A DNA stretch of 64,000 bases from Desulfobacula sp964636495 (lineage in GTDB: Bacteria > Desulfobacterota > Desulfobacteria > Desulfobacterales > Desulfobacteraceae): contig CAZWSL010000016.1 in assembly GCA_964636495.1 (NCBI GenBank), positions 1 to 64,000 on the forward strand, written 5' to 3'. This document shows positions 17,653 to 26,931 of this stretch, one piece after another. The notes beneath the pieces were generated by a model. That model did not search any database, was not told the DNA's origin, and saw nothing but the letters and a program-made list of their open reading frames with translations. Each line of letters starts with the position of its first letter. Positions within the stretch are counted from its first letter, which is position 1. A program made the position numbers and the translations under genes.

Positions 17653-18945
17653 ATGCTTGATCTTATCATACGTAATGCAAAACCTGCTGGCGAGAAGAAA
17701 ATTGCTGATATAGCTGTTAACAACGGTAAGATAGTTTCCATCGGAAAAATCAGTGAAAAATCACTCCAGGAAATTGATGCAGGGGGAAATCTTGTTACAG
17801 CGCCCTTTGTTGATTCCCATTTTCACATGGATGCAGCCCTCACCTATGGAAGGCCGAGAAAGAATTTAAGCGGTACACTTCTTGAGGGAATCCGTCTGTG
17901 GAAAGAACTCAAACCAAGCCTGACCATTGATGAAATTAAAAAAAGAGCCAGGAAACTGTGCCGCTGGTCAATTGCCCGCGGTACACTTGCGATCAGAACC
18001 CATGTTGATATTTCCGATCCGGCTCTTACGGCGGTGCAGGCACTGATTGATATTCAAAAAGAGATGAAACCATGGCTTGATATTCAGCTTGTTGCTTTTC
18101 CCCAGGATGGTTTTCTGCGCCATAAAGGAGCAAAAGAAAATCTCCTGGCTGCCCTTGATATGGGAGTTGACGTGGTTGGCGGCATACCGCATTTTGAACG
18201 TACAATGAGTGACGGAACCGAGTCAGTTATACAGCTTTGCAGGATTGCAGCAGACCGGGGGCTTATGGTTGATATGCACTGTGATGAAACAGATGATCCC
18301 TTGTCAAGGCATATTGAGACCCTTGCATCTGAAACCCAGCGCCTGGGGCTGAATGGCAGGGTTGCAGGCTCTCATTTAACCTCCATGCACTCAATGGATA
18401 ATTACTATGTTTCAAAACTTATACCTTTAATATCTGAGGCACAGCTTAGTGCCGTTGCAAATCCGCTGATCAATATAACTATACAGGGACGTCATGACAG
18501 CTATCCTAAACGGCGGGGTATGACAAGAGTAAAAGAGCTGATGGAAGCCGGCATTAATCTCTCATTCGGCCATGACTGCGTCATGGATCCGTGGTATTCA
18601 CTGGGCAGCCATGATATGCTGGATGCTGCAAGCATGGGACTCCATGTAGGACAAATGACCGGTACTGAAGAGATGGAAAAATGTTTTGCAGCAGTTACTG
18701 TAAATGGAGCAAAAACTCTTGGACTGACTCAATACGGACTTGAACCCGGTAAAAATGCCGATCTTGTCATCCTCCAGTGCAGAAATGAAATAGAAGCAAT
18801 GCGGCTTCACCCTGCAAGGCTGTTTGTGTTAAGGCAAGGAAAAATAATTGCAAGAACACCTCTGGTAAATCCTGAAATTTTTCCAGAGTCAGAAAATAAA
18901 CCTGCCACATGGCCCGGTGCAGAGCTGGAAAATTTTTATCCCTGA
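17653..18945 (+). CDS. codA: Cytosine deaminase-like amidohydrolase
   Basis: A 430-aa amidohydrolase. Metal and catalytic motifs match the CodA type: SHFHMD (HxH), DMHCDETDD (His and general-base Glu), SHLTSMHS and FGHDCVMDPW (metal Asp). It would convert cytosine (or a related aminopyrimidine/aminotriazine) to uracil. It has AAGGGGGGAAAAG upstream. Coupling to a nucleoside importer and to PreTA fits cytosine to uracil feeding. A close relative acting on isoguanine or creatinine cannot be ruled out. Confidence 0.85.
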   Translation: MLDLIIRNAKPAGEKKIADIAVNNGKIVSIGKISEKSLQEIDAGGNLVTAPFVDSHFHMDAALTYGRPRKNLSGTLLEGIRLWKELKPSLTIDEIKKRARKLCRWSIARGTLAIRTHVDISDPALTAVQALIDIQKEMKPWLDIQLVAFPQDGFLRHKGAKENLLAALDMGVDVVGGIPHFERTMSDGTESVIQLCRIAADRGLMVDMHCDETDDPLSRHIETLASETQRLGLNGRVAGSHLTSMHSMDNYYVSKLIPLISEAQLSAVANPLINITIQGRHDSYPKRRGMTRVKELMEAGINLSFGHDCVMDPWYSLGSHDMLDAASMGLHVGQMTGTEEMEKCFAAVTVNGAKTLGLTQYGLEPGKNADLVILQCRNEIEAMRLHPARLFVLRQGKIIARTPLVNPEIFPESENKPATWPGAELENFYP

Positions 18946-19042
18946 TAACTGTTATTCAGGCAGTCTATTCTGTTGATAATATCATCGGTTTGGAGTTATC
19001 ACACAGAGGCTGCTGTCAAAAACAAATAATAGAAGAGGCAAT

Positions 19043-19960
19043 ATGAATATTACAATTATTGGAGCAGGTGCAATGGGAAGTCTTTTTGGCTCCTTTTTTG
19101 CAAAATCTGGAGAGAATGTCTTTCTAATTGACATATGGCAGGAACACGTGGATAAAATCAATGACAAGGGTGTTGAAATTGAGTTTAAAGGGAAAAAAAG
19201 CCGGGTTGGTATGAAAGCATCAACCAATATTGATGAAGCTCCTGAATCTGATCTGGTGATTGTCTTTGTAAAATCCTCCCAGACAGAGCAGGCAGCATTA
19301 CAGGCCCTGCAATGTTTGAACAGCAGCGGGCTTGTCCTTACACTTCAGAATGGAATGGGTAATGCAGACACTATTTCACACATTGTTGACCCGGAAAAGG
19401 TTGTTGCAGGAACAACCTCCCACGGAGCAACTATTCTTTGTGCAGGAGCTATCCGTCATGCAGGGGCTGGACCCACAATAGTCGGAATGTGGTCAGGAAA
19501 AAAGAGTGAAAAACTTGAAAATATCAGGGAAATGTTTGGCAGAGCAGGCATTGATATTGTAATAGAGGATAATATACATTTAATTGTCTGGAAAAAATTG
19601 ATAATCAATGTAGGAATAAATGCAATCACAGCCCTTACAGGGATAAAAAACGGCAGTATAGTTGATACTCATCCAACGGGTGAGCTTGTTCGATCTGCAG
19701 TGAAGGAGAGCTGTGATGTGGCTCTTGCCCATGGAGTTAAGCTTCCAGAGGATATTGCTGAGCAGGTATTTCAGGTTGCAAAGGCAACCGGACTCAACCG
19801 CTCATCCATGGGACAGGATGTTGATAACAGGAGGCAGACTGAAATTGATGCAATAAATGGTGCTGTAGTTAGTCTGGCGCAGAAAAAAGGCATAAAGGTC
19901 CCTGTAAACCGGACATTGACGGCACTTATTAAAACAATGCAGAAACATTACAAGGAGTAA
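19043..19960 (+). CDS. panE: 2-dehydropantoate 2-reductase (ketopantoate reductase)
   Basis: A 305-aa NADP-dependent reductase. The N-terminal GAGAMGSLFG Rossmann motif, a catalytic Lys in VWKKLIINVGINAITAL and a C-terminal SSMGQDVDNRRQTEIDAINGAVV segment (landmarks SMGQD, RQTEID) are typical of PanE/ApbA. It makes D-pantoate. GAAGAGG precedes the ATG. It is 98 bp after codA and 7 bp before panB. PanC and PanD are not in the window. Confidence 0.9.
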   Translation: MNITIIGAGAMGSLFGSFFAKSGENVFLIDIWQEHVDKINDKGVEIEFKGKKSRVGMKASTNIDEAPESDLVIVFVKSSQTEQAALQALQCLNSSGLVLTLQNGMGNADTISHIVDPEKVVAGTTSHGATILCAGAIRHAGAGPTIVGMWSGKKSEKLENIREMFGRAGIDIVIEDNIHLIVWKKLIINVGINAITALTGIKNGSIVDTHPTGELVRSAVKESCDVALAHGVKLPEDIAEQVFQVAKATGLNRSSMGQDVDNRRQTEIDAINGAVVSLAQKKGIKVPVNRTLTALIKTMQKHYKE

Positions 19961-19967
19961 ATGTAAA

Positions 19968-20816
19968 ATGGGCAGTAGAAAAGTGACAATACAGGATATT
20001 AAACAGGCAAAAAAAGATAACAGAAAACTTACAATGGTTACAGCCTATGACTATCCTTTTGGATTAATGGCAGATGAGGCCGGGGTTGATATTGTCCTTG
20101 TCGGTGACTCTCTCGGTATGGTGGTAATGGGGCTTGACGGTACAGTTGAAGTCACCATGGAGCACATGATACACCATATAAAGGCAGTCGTACAGGGATG
20201 TAAAAATGCTCTTATTGTCGGTGACATGCCGTTCATGAGTTACAATACATCCATACGGGAAGCTATTGTAAATGCGGGCAGGCTGATGAAAGAGGGTGGA
20301 TGTGATGTTGTCAAGCTTGAGGGAGGAGTGGATTTTGCTCCTACGGTTGAAGCCATTGTAAAGGCGGGAATTCCGGTCCAGGGACACATAGGTCTGACAC
20401 CCCAGACGGCAAGCGCACTTGGCGGTTTTAAAATGCAGGGGAAAGATGCAAAGGCAGCAAAACGGATTGTTGAAGATGCAAAGGCCCTTGAAGCTGCCGG
20501 CGTATTCTCAATAATCCTGGAAGCCGTACCGGCACCTCTTGGAGAGATTATTGCAGAATCTGTAAATGTGCCTGTTATTGGAATAGGTGCGGGAAACAGG
20601 GTGGATGGTCAGGTCCTTGTTACCCATGATATGATCGGCCTGTTTGATAAATTTGTTCCAAAATTTGTCAAACAGTATACACAGATAAGGCCTGTTATCA
20701 TTGAGGCAATGAAAGCCTATAAAAAAGAGGTGACTGAAGCGTCTTTTCCCTCCGGTGAGCACTCCTTTAATATGCCTGAAGAAACGCTGGAAGAGTTAAA
20801 AACAATCTTGAAATAA
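19968..20816 (+). CDS. panB: 3-methyl-2-oxobutanoate hydroxymethyltransferase
   Basis: A 282-aa TIM-barrel enzyme of normal length. Conserved pieces include VTAYDYPFGLMADEAGVD, VLVGDSLGMVV, GDMPFMSY, and GHIGLTPQ (Mg2+ Asp and substrate residues). It uses 5,10-methylene-tetrahydrofolate to form ketopantoate. AAGGAG lies upstream. It is encoded directly after panE, an uncommon order. The pair needs beta-alanine for pantothenate, which the upstream pathway produces. Confidence 0.94.
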   Translation: MGSRKVTIQDIKQAKKDNRKLTMVTAYDYPFGLMADEAGVDIVLVGDSLGMVVMGLDGTVEVTMEHMIHHIKAVVQGCKNALIVGDMPFMSYNTSIREAIVNAGRLMKEGGCDVVKLEGGVDFAPTVEAIVKAGIPVQGHIGLTPQTASALGGFKMQGKDAKAAKRIVEDAKALEAAGVFSIILEAVPAPLGEIIAESVNVPVIGIGAGNRVDGQVLVTHDMIGLFDKFVPKFVKQYTQIRPVIIEAMKAYKKEVTEASFPSGEHSFNMPEETLEELKTILK

Positions 20817-20841
20817 TCATTAAACGTTTTTGGAGTAACAG

Positions 20842-22335
20842 ATGAAAATTGTCATTGCCATGATGAAACATGAAACCAATACCTTTTCCCCTGTTATGAC
20901 TGACTGGGAGCGTTTTGAAAACTGGGGAGCTTATTTTGGCAGAGAAGCACTGAAAAAATATGAGAATACAGGTATGCCGATGGCTGCCTATATTGATCTT
21001 GCAAAAAAAGAGGGCGCCCGGATCGTAACCCCTGTTGCAGCTGAAGCCATGCCTTCAGGAATTGTAACAGCCGATGCATATGACAGATTATCAGACGCAA
21101 TACTGGAATCCATTGTAAAAGGGTGTGATCTTGCACTTTTGGATCTCCATGGAGCCATGGTAAGCGATTTATTTAAAGATGGAGAGGGTACACTGCTGGA
21201 AAAAATAAGGGCAGAAGTACCTGGCCTGCCAATTGGTGTGACCTGTGATTTCCACTGTAATCTTACCAGGAAAATGGTGGATAATTGTACGGCCCTGGTT
21301 GGTTATAAAACATATCCGCATGTTGATATGTATGATATGGGAATGCAGGTTGGCAAAATAATGACGGCGTGTATAAAAGGGGAAAATACGCCTGTAATGA
21401 AAAGAGTACAGCTTCCTCTCATTGCACATACTCTTAAACAGGGAAGTGATGACCAGCCTGTTAAATCACTTATTGCTGAATGCAGAAAAGCAGAACAGAA
21501 TAAATCCATTCTGGCAGCTACATTTTTTGGTGGGTTTCCCCTGTCTGACATGGCAGACAGTGGAGCAAGTGTGGTTGTTATTGCTGACAATGATAAAAAC
21601 AAGGCAGGTGAACAGGCAGATGAGATAGCACAGCTTGCATGGTCCAGGCGGTCTGAGTTTGTTTATCATACAGGTTCACTGGAAAAATCTGTAAGTGACG
21701 CTAAAAAACAGTCTGAATATCCTGTTATTCTGCTTGATCATGAAGATAACTGCGGCTCAGGCGGCACCCAGGATGTCATGGCAGTCATAAAGGAGGTTAT
21801 AAAACAGGATCTTGAAGGAGTTGCCGTTGCAGCAGTTTATGATCCTGATGCGGTAAAGGAGATGCAGAAAGCCGGTGTGGGTAAGAAAATAAAACTGTCA
21901 CTTGGCGGAAAAATGTCTGCTCCGTCACTTGGCCTTGAAAAAAAACCGCTTGAAATTGAGGGCAGGGTAAAAGTCCTGACCGATGGCAGGTGGACTGTTC
22001 ATGGACCAATGTATACCGGAGTACAGGTGGATATGGGGCCAACTGCTCTTTTTGATACGGGTAAAGTAAAAATTGTTGTTGTTTCTCTACACCATGAACC
22101 GTGGGATACAGGTGTATTCACCTCTGTAGGGATTCAGCCGGAACATGAAAAATATCTGCTCTTGAAATCACGCATACATTACAGGGCAGGTTTTGCTCCA
22201 ATTGGAAAGAAGACAATCCATTGCGACGGAGAGGGAGTGACAACATCCAGGAATGAGCTGCTGAACTATAAATATTTAAGAAGACCCGTATATCCGCTGG
22301 ATGAAGATATGCCCCTGGATTTACATTTTTCTTAG
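20842..22335 (+). CDS. M81-family metallohydrolase (MlrC-like)
   Basis: A 497-aa protein of the M81 family named after MlrC, a microcystin-degrading hydrolase. Signature regions are MKHETNTFSP at the N-terminus, LLDLHGAMV, GVTCDFHCN (His ligand), KTYPHVDMYDMG and LLDHEDNCGSGG. Family members are zinc hydrolases with unsettled substrates outside microcystins. GGAGTAAC precedes the ATG, 25 bp after panB. With the following Ntn hydrolase and a peptide importer it suggests cleavage of a small amide or peptide substrate. Confidence 0.85.
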   Translation: MKIVIAMMKHETNTFSPVMTDWERFENWGAYFGREALKKYENTGMPMAAYIDLAKKEGARIVTPVAAEAMPSGIVTADAYDRLSDAILESIVKGCDLALLDLHGAMVSDLFKDGEGTLLEKIRAEVPGLPIGVTCDFHCNLTRKMVDNCTALVGYKTYPHVDMYDMGMQVGKIMTACIKGENTPVMKRVQLPLIAHTLKQGSDDQPVKSLIAECRKAEQNKSILAATFFGGFPLSDMADSGASVVVIADNDKNKAGEQADEIAQLAWSRRSEFVYHTGSLEKSVSDAKKQSEYPVILLDHEDNCGSGGTQDVMAVIKEVIKQDLEGVAVAAVYDPDAVKEMQKAGVGKKIKLSLGGKMSAPSLGLEKKPLEIEGRVKVLTDGRWTVHGPMYTGVQVDMGPTALFDTGKVKIVVVSLHHEPWDTGVFTSVGIQPEHEKYLLLKSRIHYRAGFAPIGKKTIHCDGEGVTTSRNELLNYKYLRRPVYPLDEDMPLDLHFS

Positions 22336-22354
22336 GAGATAAGGTGGAAAACCA

Positions 22355-23362
22355 ATGATAAAAACAGGTGAAAAAAATCTCATCACAGATGTTCCCGGGA
22401 TCAAAGTGGGCAATGTCCAGGATGATGAGCTTAGAAGCGGCGTAACAGTGGTTAAGCCGGATGATCCGGCTGTTGCGTCAGTGGATGTCAGGGGTGGCGG
22501 ACCGGGAAGCCGTGAAACCGAGGCATTAAACTCCGACTGCCTTGTGGATGTAGTCCACTCAATTGTTTTAAGTGGCGGTTCAGCATATGGACTGGATGCA
22601 GCCGGCGGCGTCATGTCTTATCTTGCAAAAAAGAAAATCGGTTTTCAACTGGAAGATGCCATTATTCCCATTGTGCCAAGTGCTATTTTATTTGATCTCT
22701 TAAACGGCGGAAATAAGAACTGGGGAGAAATATCACCCTATTCAGCCATGGGGTATAAAGCAGTAAGTCAGTGTGATGTTGATTTTCAACTCGGAAATCA
22801 TGGAGCCGGGACAGGAGCTGTTGCAGGCGGAATAAAAGGCGGTCTTGGAAGTGCCTCTTTTGTTTATGAAGAAAAAGAGAGTGAAATAACGGTGGGAGCT
22901 GTTGCAGCAGTAAATTCCATGGGATCTGTAACAATGCCTGACAGCTCTGTGATGTGGGCTGCACCATTTGAACGTGACAGAGAGCTGGGAGGACAGAAAG
23001 CAGCAAAAGAAGGTTTTGAATATAATCTTGACTATAAATTTGAACTTCCCGTTGGAAAAAATACCACCATTGTGGTCGTTGCAACGGATGCTGTTTTGAC
23101 AAAATCCCAGGCAAGGCGGGTGGCTATCATGGCACAGGACGGTCTTGCCAGGGCGATAAGACCGGTGCACTCTCCCTTTGACGGAGACAGCCTGTTTGTT
23201 CTGTCAACTGGAAAAAAAGAGTTATCAGAACCGGTTACAGGCATCTCCAGGCTTGGAATGCTGGCAGCTGATTGTGTTGCAAGAGCTATTGCAAGAGGTG
23301 TTTATGAAGCTGAAAGTATGGGAGGTTTTAAAAGTTATAAATCTCTTTTTGATAAATCCTGA
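22355..23362 (+). CDS. P1-family Ntn-hydrolase (NylC/DmpA-like, probable autoprocessing amidase)
   Basis: A 335-aa member of peptidase family P1. The segment VRGGGPGSRETEALN and the GKNTTIVVVATDA motif match the NylC/DmpA group, where the chain is cleaved autocatalytically before the nucleophile. Here the predicted break is between Asn236 and Thr237. Known relatives are a nylon-oligomer hydrolase and beta-aminopeptidases that remove N-terminal beta-amino acids. Location between an M81 hydrolase and a dipeptide importer supports hydrolysis of an imported amide. The substrate is not known. Confidence 0.85.
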   Translation: MIKTGEKNLITDVPGIKVGNVQDDELRSGVTVVKPDDPAVASVDVRGGGPGSRETEALNSDCLVDVVHSIVLSGGSAYGLDAAGGVMSYLAKKKIGFQLEDAIIPIVPSAILFDLLNGGNKNWGEISPYSAMGYKAVSQCDVDFQLGNHGAGTGAVAGGIKGGLGSASFVYEEKESEITVGAVAAVNSMGSVTMPDSSVMWAAPFERDRELGGQKAAKEGFEYNLDYKFELPVGKNTTIVVVATDAVLTKSQARRVAIMAQDGLARAIRPVHSPFDGDSLFVLSTGKKELSEPVTGISRLGMLAADCVARAIARGVYEAESMGGFKSYKSLFDKS

Positions 23363-23456
23363 AAACAGTGAACGGATTTAGAGAGAAAGGCCAAAGCTGG
23401 TTACAACAGTTGATCAGCTCATTAATATATCAATCATTATAAAAGGAGAAACAACT

Positions 23457-24944
23457 ATGAAAGGTTTGAAGTATGCATTATTTAGCCTGTGTGTAGTAGC
23501 GACACTATTGATTGCGCCTTCAGCAATGGCAGCAAAAAGTAGTTTCAGCATGGGAATTGTGCTGGAACCGCCTCACCTTGACCCAACAGCAGGTGCAGCA
23601 GCAGCAATTGATGAAATTGTTTATGCCAATGTGTTTGAAGGATTGACAAGAATAGACAGAAATGGTGCGGTGAAACCGGCTCTGGCTGAAAGCTGGGATA
23701 TCTCTGCGGATAAAAAAGTGTATACGTTTCATCTGCAGCAGGGCGTTAAATTCCATGATGGTTCAGAGTTTGATGCATCAGATGTTTTATTCTCTTTTGA
23801 AAGAGCTCGTTCAGAAAAAAGCGTCAATGCGCAAAAAACTCTGTTCAAGCCCATTAAATCGGTAGAGCAAAAAGATGCCAGTACAGTAGTCATTACTCTG
23901 AATCAGGTGACAGGAAGCTTTCTGTTTAATATGGGATGGGGAGATGCTGTTATTGTAGATTCCGCAAGTGCTGATAAAAATAAAAGCAATCCTGTTGGAA
24001 CAGGTCCTTTTAAGTTTAAAAGATGGGTAAAGGGCGATAGAATTGAGCTGGTGAAGAATGACTCCTACTGGGGAACAGCTGCAAAGTTAAATAAAGCAAC
24101 CTTTAAGATTATTCCTGATCCTGCTGCAGCTGTCTCAGCAATGCTTGCAGGAGATATTGATGCGTTTGCAAATATTCCGGCACCCGAGACCATGTCTCAG
24201 TTCAAGGCTGATCCGCGATTTAAAGTTGTGATTGGAAGTACAGAGGGAGAGACAATTTTATCAACCAACAATACACGCGGCCCCTTTGCCAAGTTAAAAG
24301 TAAGACAGGCTGTTGCCCATGCTCTGGACCGCAAGGCAATAATTGATGGAGCAATGTTTGGTTTTGGAACTCCCATAGGAACCCATTTCGCACCTCACCA
24401 TCCAGCATATGTTGACCTTGTAAACAAGTATGAATTTAATATATCAAAAGCCAAAGCCTTGTTAAAGGAAGCGGGATATCCTGACGGGTTTAAAGCGGTT
24501 ATCAAACTGCCGCCTCCAAGTTATGCAAGAAGGGGCGGAGAAATTGTGGCCTCTCAGCTTGCCAAAATCGGTATTCAACTTGAAATTATACCTGTAGAGT
24601 GGGCCCAGTGGCTTGACCAGGTATTTAAAAAGAGAGATTATGACCTTACAATAGTTTCTCATACAGAACCCATGGATATTGGTATTTATGCACGTAACGA
24701 CTACTATTTTAACTATGACAGCCCTGCATTTCAGGCATTGATGACTGAACTGGATGCAACGGTTGATGTTGGAAAACGGTATAAAATCATGGGTGATGCG
24801 CAGCGCATGATATCAGAAGAGTGCGTTAATGGTTTCATGTTCCAGCTTGCCAAACACGGTGTCTGGAATAAGAACGTTAAAGGTCTATGGGAAAACAGCC
24901 CGGTTCAGGCTAATGATTTAACAGAAGTTTACTGGTCAAAATAG
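23457..24944 (+). CDS. Peptide ABC importer, substrate-binding protein (family 5)
   Basis: A 495-aa exported protein with a signal peptide (about residues 1-25, ending near AMAAKSS) and family-5 features: PPHLDPTAGAAAAIDEIVYANVFEGLTRI near the start (landmarks LDPTAG, FEGLTRI), KVYTFHLQQGVKFHDG, and NPVGTGPFKFKRW. It would deliver di- or oligopeptides, or another small solute, to the DppBCDF-type complex that follows. AAAGGAG precedes the ATG. The 188-bp gap after it holds two hairpins. Confidence 0.9.
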   Translation: MKGLKYALFSLCVVATLLIAPSAMAAKSSFSMGIVLEPPHLDPTAGAAAAIDEIVYANVFEGLTRIDRNGAVKPALAESWDISADKKVYTFHLQQGVKFHDGSEFDASDVLFSFERARSEKSVNAQKTLFKPIKSVEQKDASTVVITLNQVTGSFLFNMGWGDAVIVDSASADKNKSNPVGTGPFKFKRWVKGDRIELVKNDSYWGTAAKLNKATFKIIPDPAAAVSAMLAGDIDAFANIPAPETMSQFKADPRFKVVIGSTEGETILSTNNTRGPFAKLKVRQAVAHALDRKAIIDGAMFGFGTPIGTHFAPHHPAYVDLVNKYEFNISKAKALLKEAGYPDGFKAVIKLPPPSYARRGGEIVASQLAKIGIQLEIIPVEWAQWLDQVFKKRDYDLTIVSHTEPMDIGIYARNDYYFNYDSPAFQALMTELDATVDVGKRYKIMGDAQRMISEECVNGFMFQLAKHGVWNKNVKGLWENSPVQANDLTEVYWSK

Positions 24945-24987
24945 TTTTTTCATGACAGTTTGTAAATCCGGTTAAATGCTGAAAAGC

Positions 24988-25028
24988 TCTGCAACCCCAT
25001 TATAGCCCTGTGCGTAAAGGGTTGCAGA
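24988..25028 (+). repeat. Perfect 10-bp stem-loop after the binding-protein gene
   Basis: TCTGCAACCC at 24988-24997 pairs with GGGTTGCAGA at 25019-25028. No run of T follows. Stem-loops at this position often protect the abundant binding-protein mRNA 3' end; that role is inferred. Confidence 0.5.
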
Positions 25029-25064
25029 ACTTTAAACATGATACATCCAGGATATGCCATGATG

Positions 25065-25092
25065 CCCGGTTTGTTTCCGGGGTTTTGTCTTT
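25065..25092 (+). terminator. Possible partial terminator between binding protein and permease genes
   Basis: CCCGG (25065-25069) and CCGGG (25077-25081) enclose a T-rich 7-base loop, followed by GTTTTGTCTTT. The short stem suggests attenuation rather than full termination, which would lower permease and ATPase levels relative to the binding protein. Confidence 0.4.
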
Positions 25093-25131
25093 AAAATAAA
25101 TAAGAGTGGAAGTTTAAACTAAATTTAACAT

Positions 25132-26085
25132 ATGAAATTTTTTTTATTCAAACGGCTGATAACGATGTTTATAACGTTACTGGTCGCCTCATCTGTTGTT
25201 TTCTGTGTGCTTGAAATTTTACCGGGAGATCCTGCTGCTGTTATGCTCGGTATAAATGCCGAGGCTGATACCCTGGCATCTCTGCGGGCTGAACTCGGAC
25301 TTGACAGGCCTGTAGCTGTTCGTTATGTGAGCTGGCTGTGTGATATCGTAAAGGGAGATTTCGGAATAAGCTATACCTATGATGTCCCGGTTATAGAGCT
25401 TATCAGGGAGAGAATTTACCTCAGCCTCCCCCTTGCTGTTTTAGCGATTACGCTTTCAACTTTAATTGCAATTCCCCTGGGAATTATAGCTGCTTCAAAC
25501 CACTCCAAACCGCTTGATTTTTTTGTGATGATATTTTCCCAGCTTGGTATTGCCATTCCCAATTTCTGGTTTGCCCTGCTTTTAATTATTCTATTCTCAG
25601 TATTTCTCGGGGTTTTACCGGCTGGTGGATTTGCCGGGTGGGATGCCGGGATTATGCCGGCTCTCTCATCCTTACTGCTCCCTACTGTTGCCCTGGCGCT
25701 TCCCCAGGCAGCTATTCTGACAAGGGTAACAAGATCGTCACTGCTGGAGATTCTAAAGGAAGATTTTATCAGGACTGCCCAGGCCAAGGGAAGCAGCAAC
25801 AGACGGGTATTGTGGCGTCACGCCCTGAGAAATGCAATGATCCCGGTTGTGACGATCATGGGGCTGCAATTCTCTTTTTTACTGGCTGGAACCATCATTA
25901 TCGAGAATGTCTTCTACCTGCCCGGCATTGGAAGATTGATTTTTCAGGCCATTGCGCAGCGAGATCTGATTGTGGTGAAAAATCTTGTTATCCTGCTCGC
26001 AGCAGCTGTGATAGTTATCAATTTTATTGTTGATATGCTTTATGCAGTCATTGACCCGCGACTGAGGGGTGCCCAGAATGTTTGA
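25132..26085 (+). CDS. Peptide ABC importer permease (DppB type)
   Basis: A 317-aa permease with six hydrophobic segments. The N-terminal FLFKRLITMFITLLVAS helix, LPGDPA and LDRPVAVRYVSWL are typical DppB landmarks, and the EAA loop reads FIRTAQAKGSSNRRVLWRHALRNA. The ribosome site is weak, and its stop overlaps the next permease start by 8 bp. It works with the following permease and two ATPases. Confidence 0.92.
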   Translation: MKFFLFKRLITMFITLLVASSVVFCVLEILPGDPAAVMLGINAEADTLASLRAELGLDRPVAVRYVSWLCDIVKGDFGISYTYDVPVIELIRERIYLSLPLAVLAITLSTLIAIPLGIIAASNHSKPLDFFVMIFSQLGIAIPNFWFALLLIILFSVFLGVLPAGGFAGWDAGIMPALSSLLLPTVALALPQAAILTRVTRSSLLEILKEDFIRTAQAKGSSNRRVLWRHALRNAMIPVVTIMGLQFSFLLAGTIIIENVFYLPGIGRLIFQAIAQRDLIVVKNLVILLAAAVIVINFIVDMLYAVIDPRLRGAQNV

Positions 26086-26926
26086 GCGGTTCAGGGAAGT
26101 ATTTCTTCATGGAATAAAAAACAGGAATTTTGTTGCAGGCGGTATCATTACCATCGGTTTTTTCGGGCTGGCCCTGCTCTCTTATGTCTGGAGTCCGCAT
26201 CCTGTAGAAAATATAAATATTTCAGATAAACTGTTAAGCCCCAGCAGCAAATATCTGCTTGGTACGGATCATTTTGGCCGAGATATTTTATCTATGCTGA
26301 TCATGGGTGCTAAAAATTCAATAATTGTAGCCTTTATAGCCATTGGTATCGGACTTGGTATCGGCGTTCCCCTCGGATTAGCTGCTGCATCCCAGAGAGG
26401 ATGGACAGATGAGCTGATCATGCGGTTTAATGATTTTACCCTGGCTTTTCCCTCTCTTATCTCAGCCATTATGATTACTGCAATTCTGGGACCGGGAGCA
26501 GTAAATTCCATCATTGCCATTGGAATTTTTAATATTCCCGTCTTTGCCCGGGTGGTAAGGGGAGCAGCACTGAATATATGGAAAAAAGAGTTTATACTGG
26601 CAGCATTAAGTGCCGGGAAATCAAAGATGCGGATTTCCATTGAGCATGTTCTGCCCAACACGTCAAGTGTTTTAATTGTACAGGCTACCATTCAGTTTGC
26701 CATAGGAATTCTTGCAGAAGCAGGTTTGAGCTATCTTGGCCTGGGAACCCAGCCTCCGGCTGCAAGCTGGGGGAAGATGCTCAATGAAGCGCAGACATTT
26801 TTACACTTTGCACCGCAGCTGGCAATATATCCGGGTGCGGCAATAGCATTTACAGTACTTGGATTAAATCTTTTCGGCGATGGGTTAAGAGATGTTCTGG
26901 ATCCAAAACTCAGACGGAACAGGTAG
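26078..26926 (+). CDS. Peptide ABC importer permease (DppC type)
   Basis: A 282-aa permease with the DppC-type N-terminal helix, LLGTDHFGRDILS and the EAA loop (KEFILAALSAGKSKMRISIEHVLPN). The ATG at 26078 lies 7 bp after GAGGGGT and inside the 3' end of the preceding gene; a GTG at 26069 is a poorer start. The stop is 5 bp before the first ATPase gene. Confidence 0.92.
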   Translation: MFERFREVFLHGIKNRNFVAGGIITIGFFGLALLSYVWSPHPVENINISDKLLSPSSKYLLGTDHFGRDILSMLIMGAKNSIIVAFIAIGIGLGIGVPLGLAAASQRGWTDELIMRFNDFTLAFPSLISAIMITAILGPGAVNSIIAIGIFNIPVFARVVRGAALNIWKKEFILAALSAGKSKMRISIEHVLPNTSSVLIVQATIQFAIGILAEAGLSYLGLGTQPPAASWGKMLNEAQTFLHFAPQLAIYPGAAIAFTVLGLNLFGDGLRDVLDPKLRRNR

Positions 26927-26931
26927 GTTGC

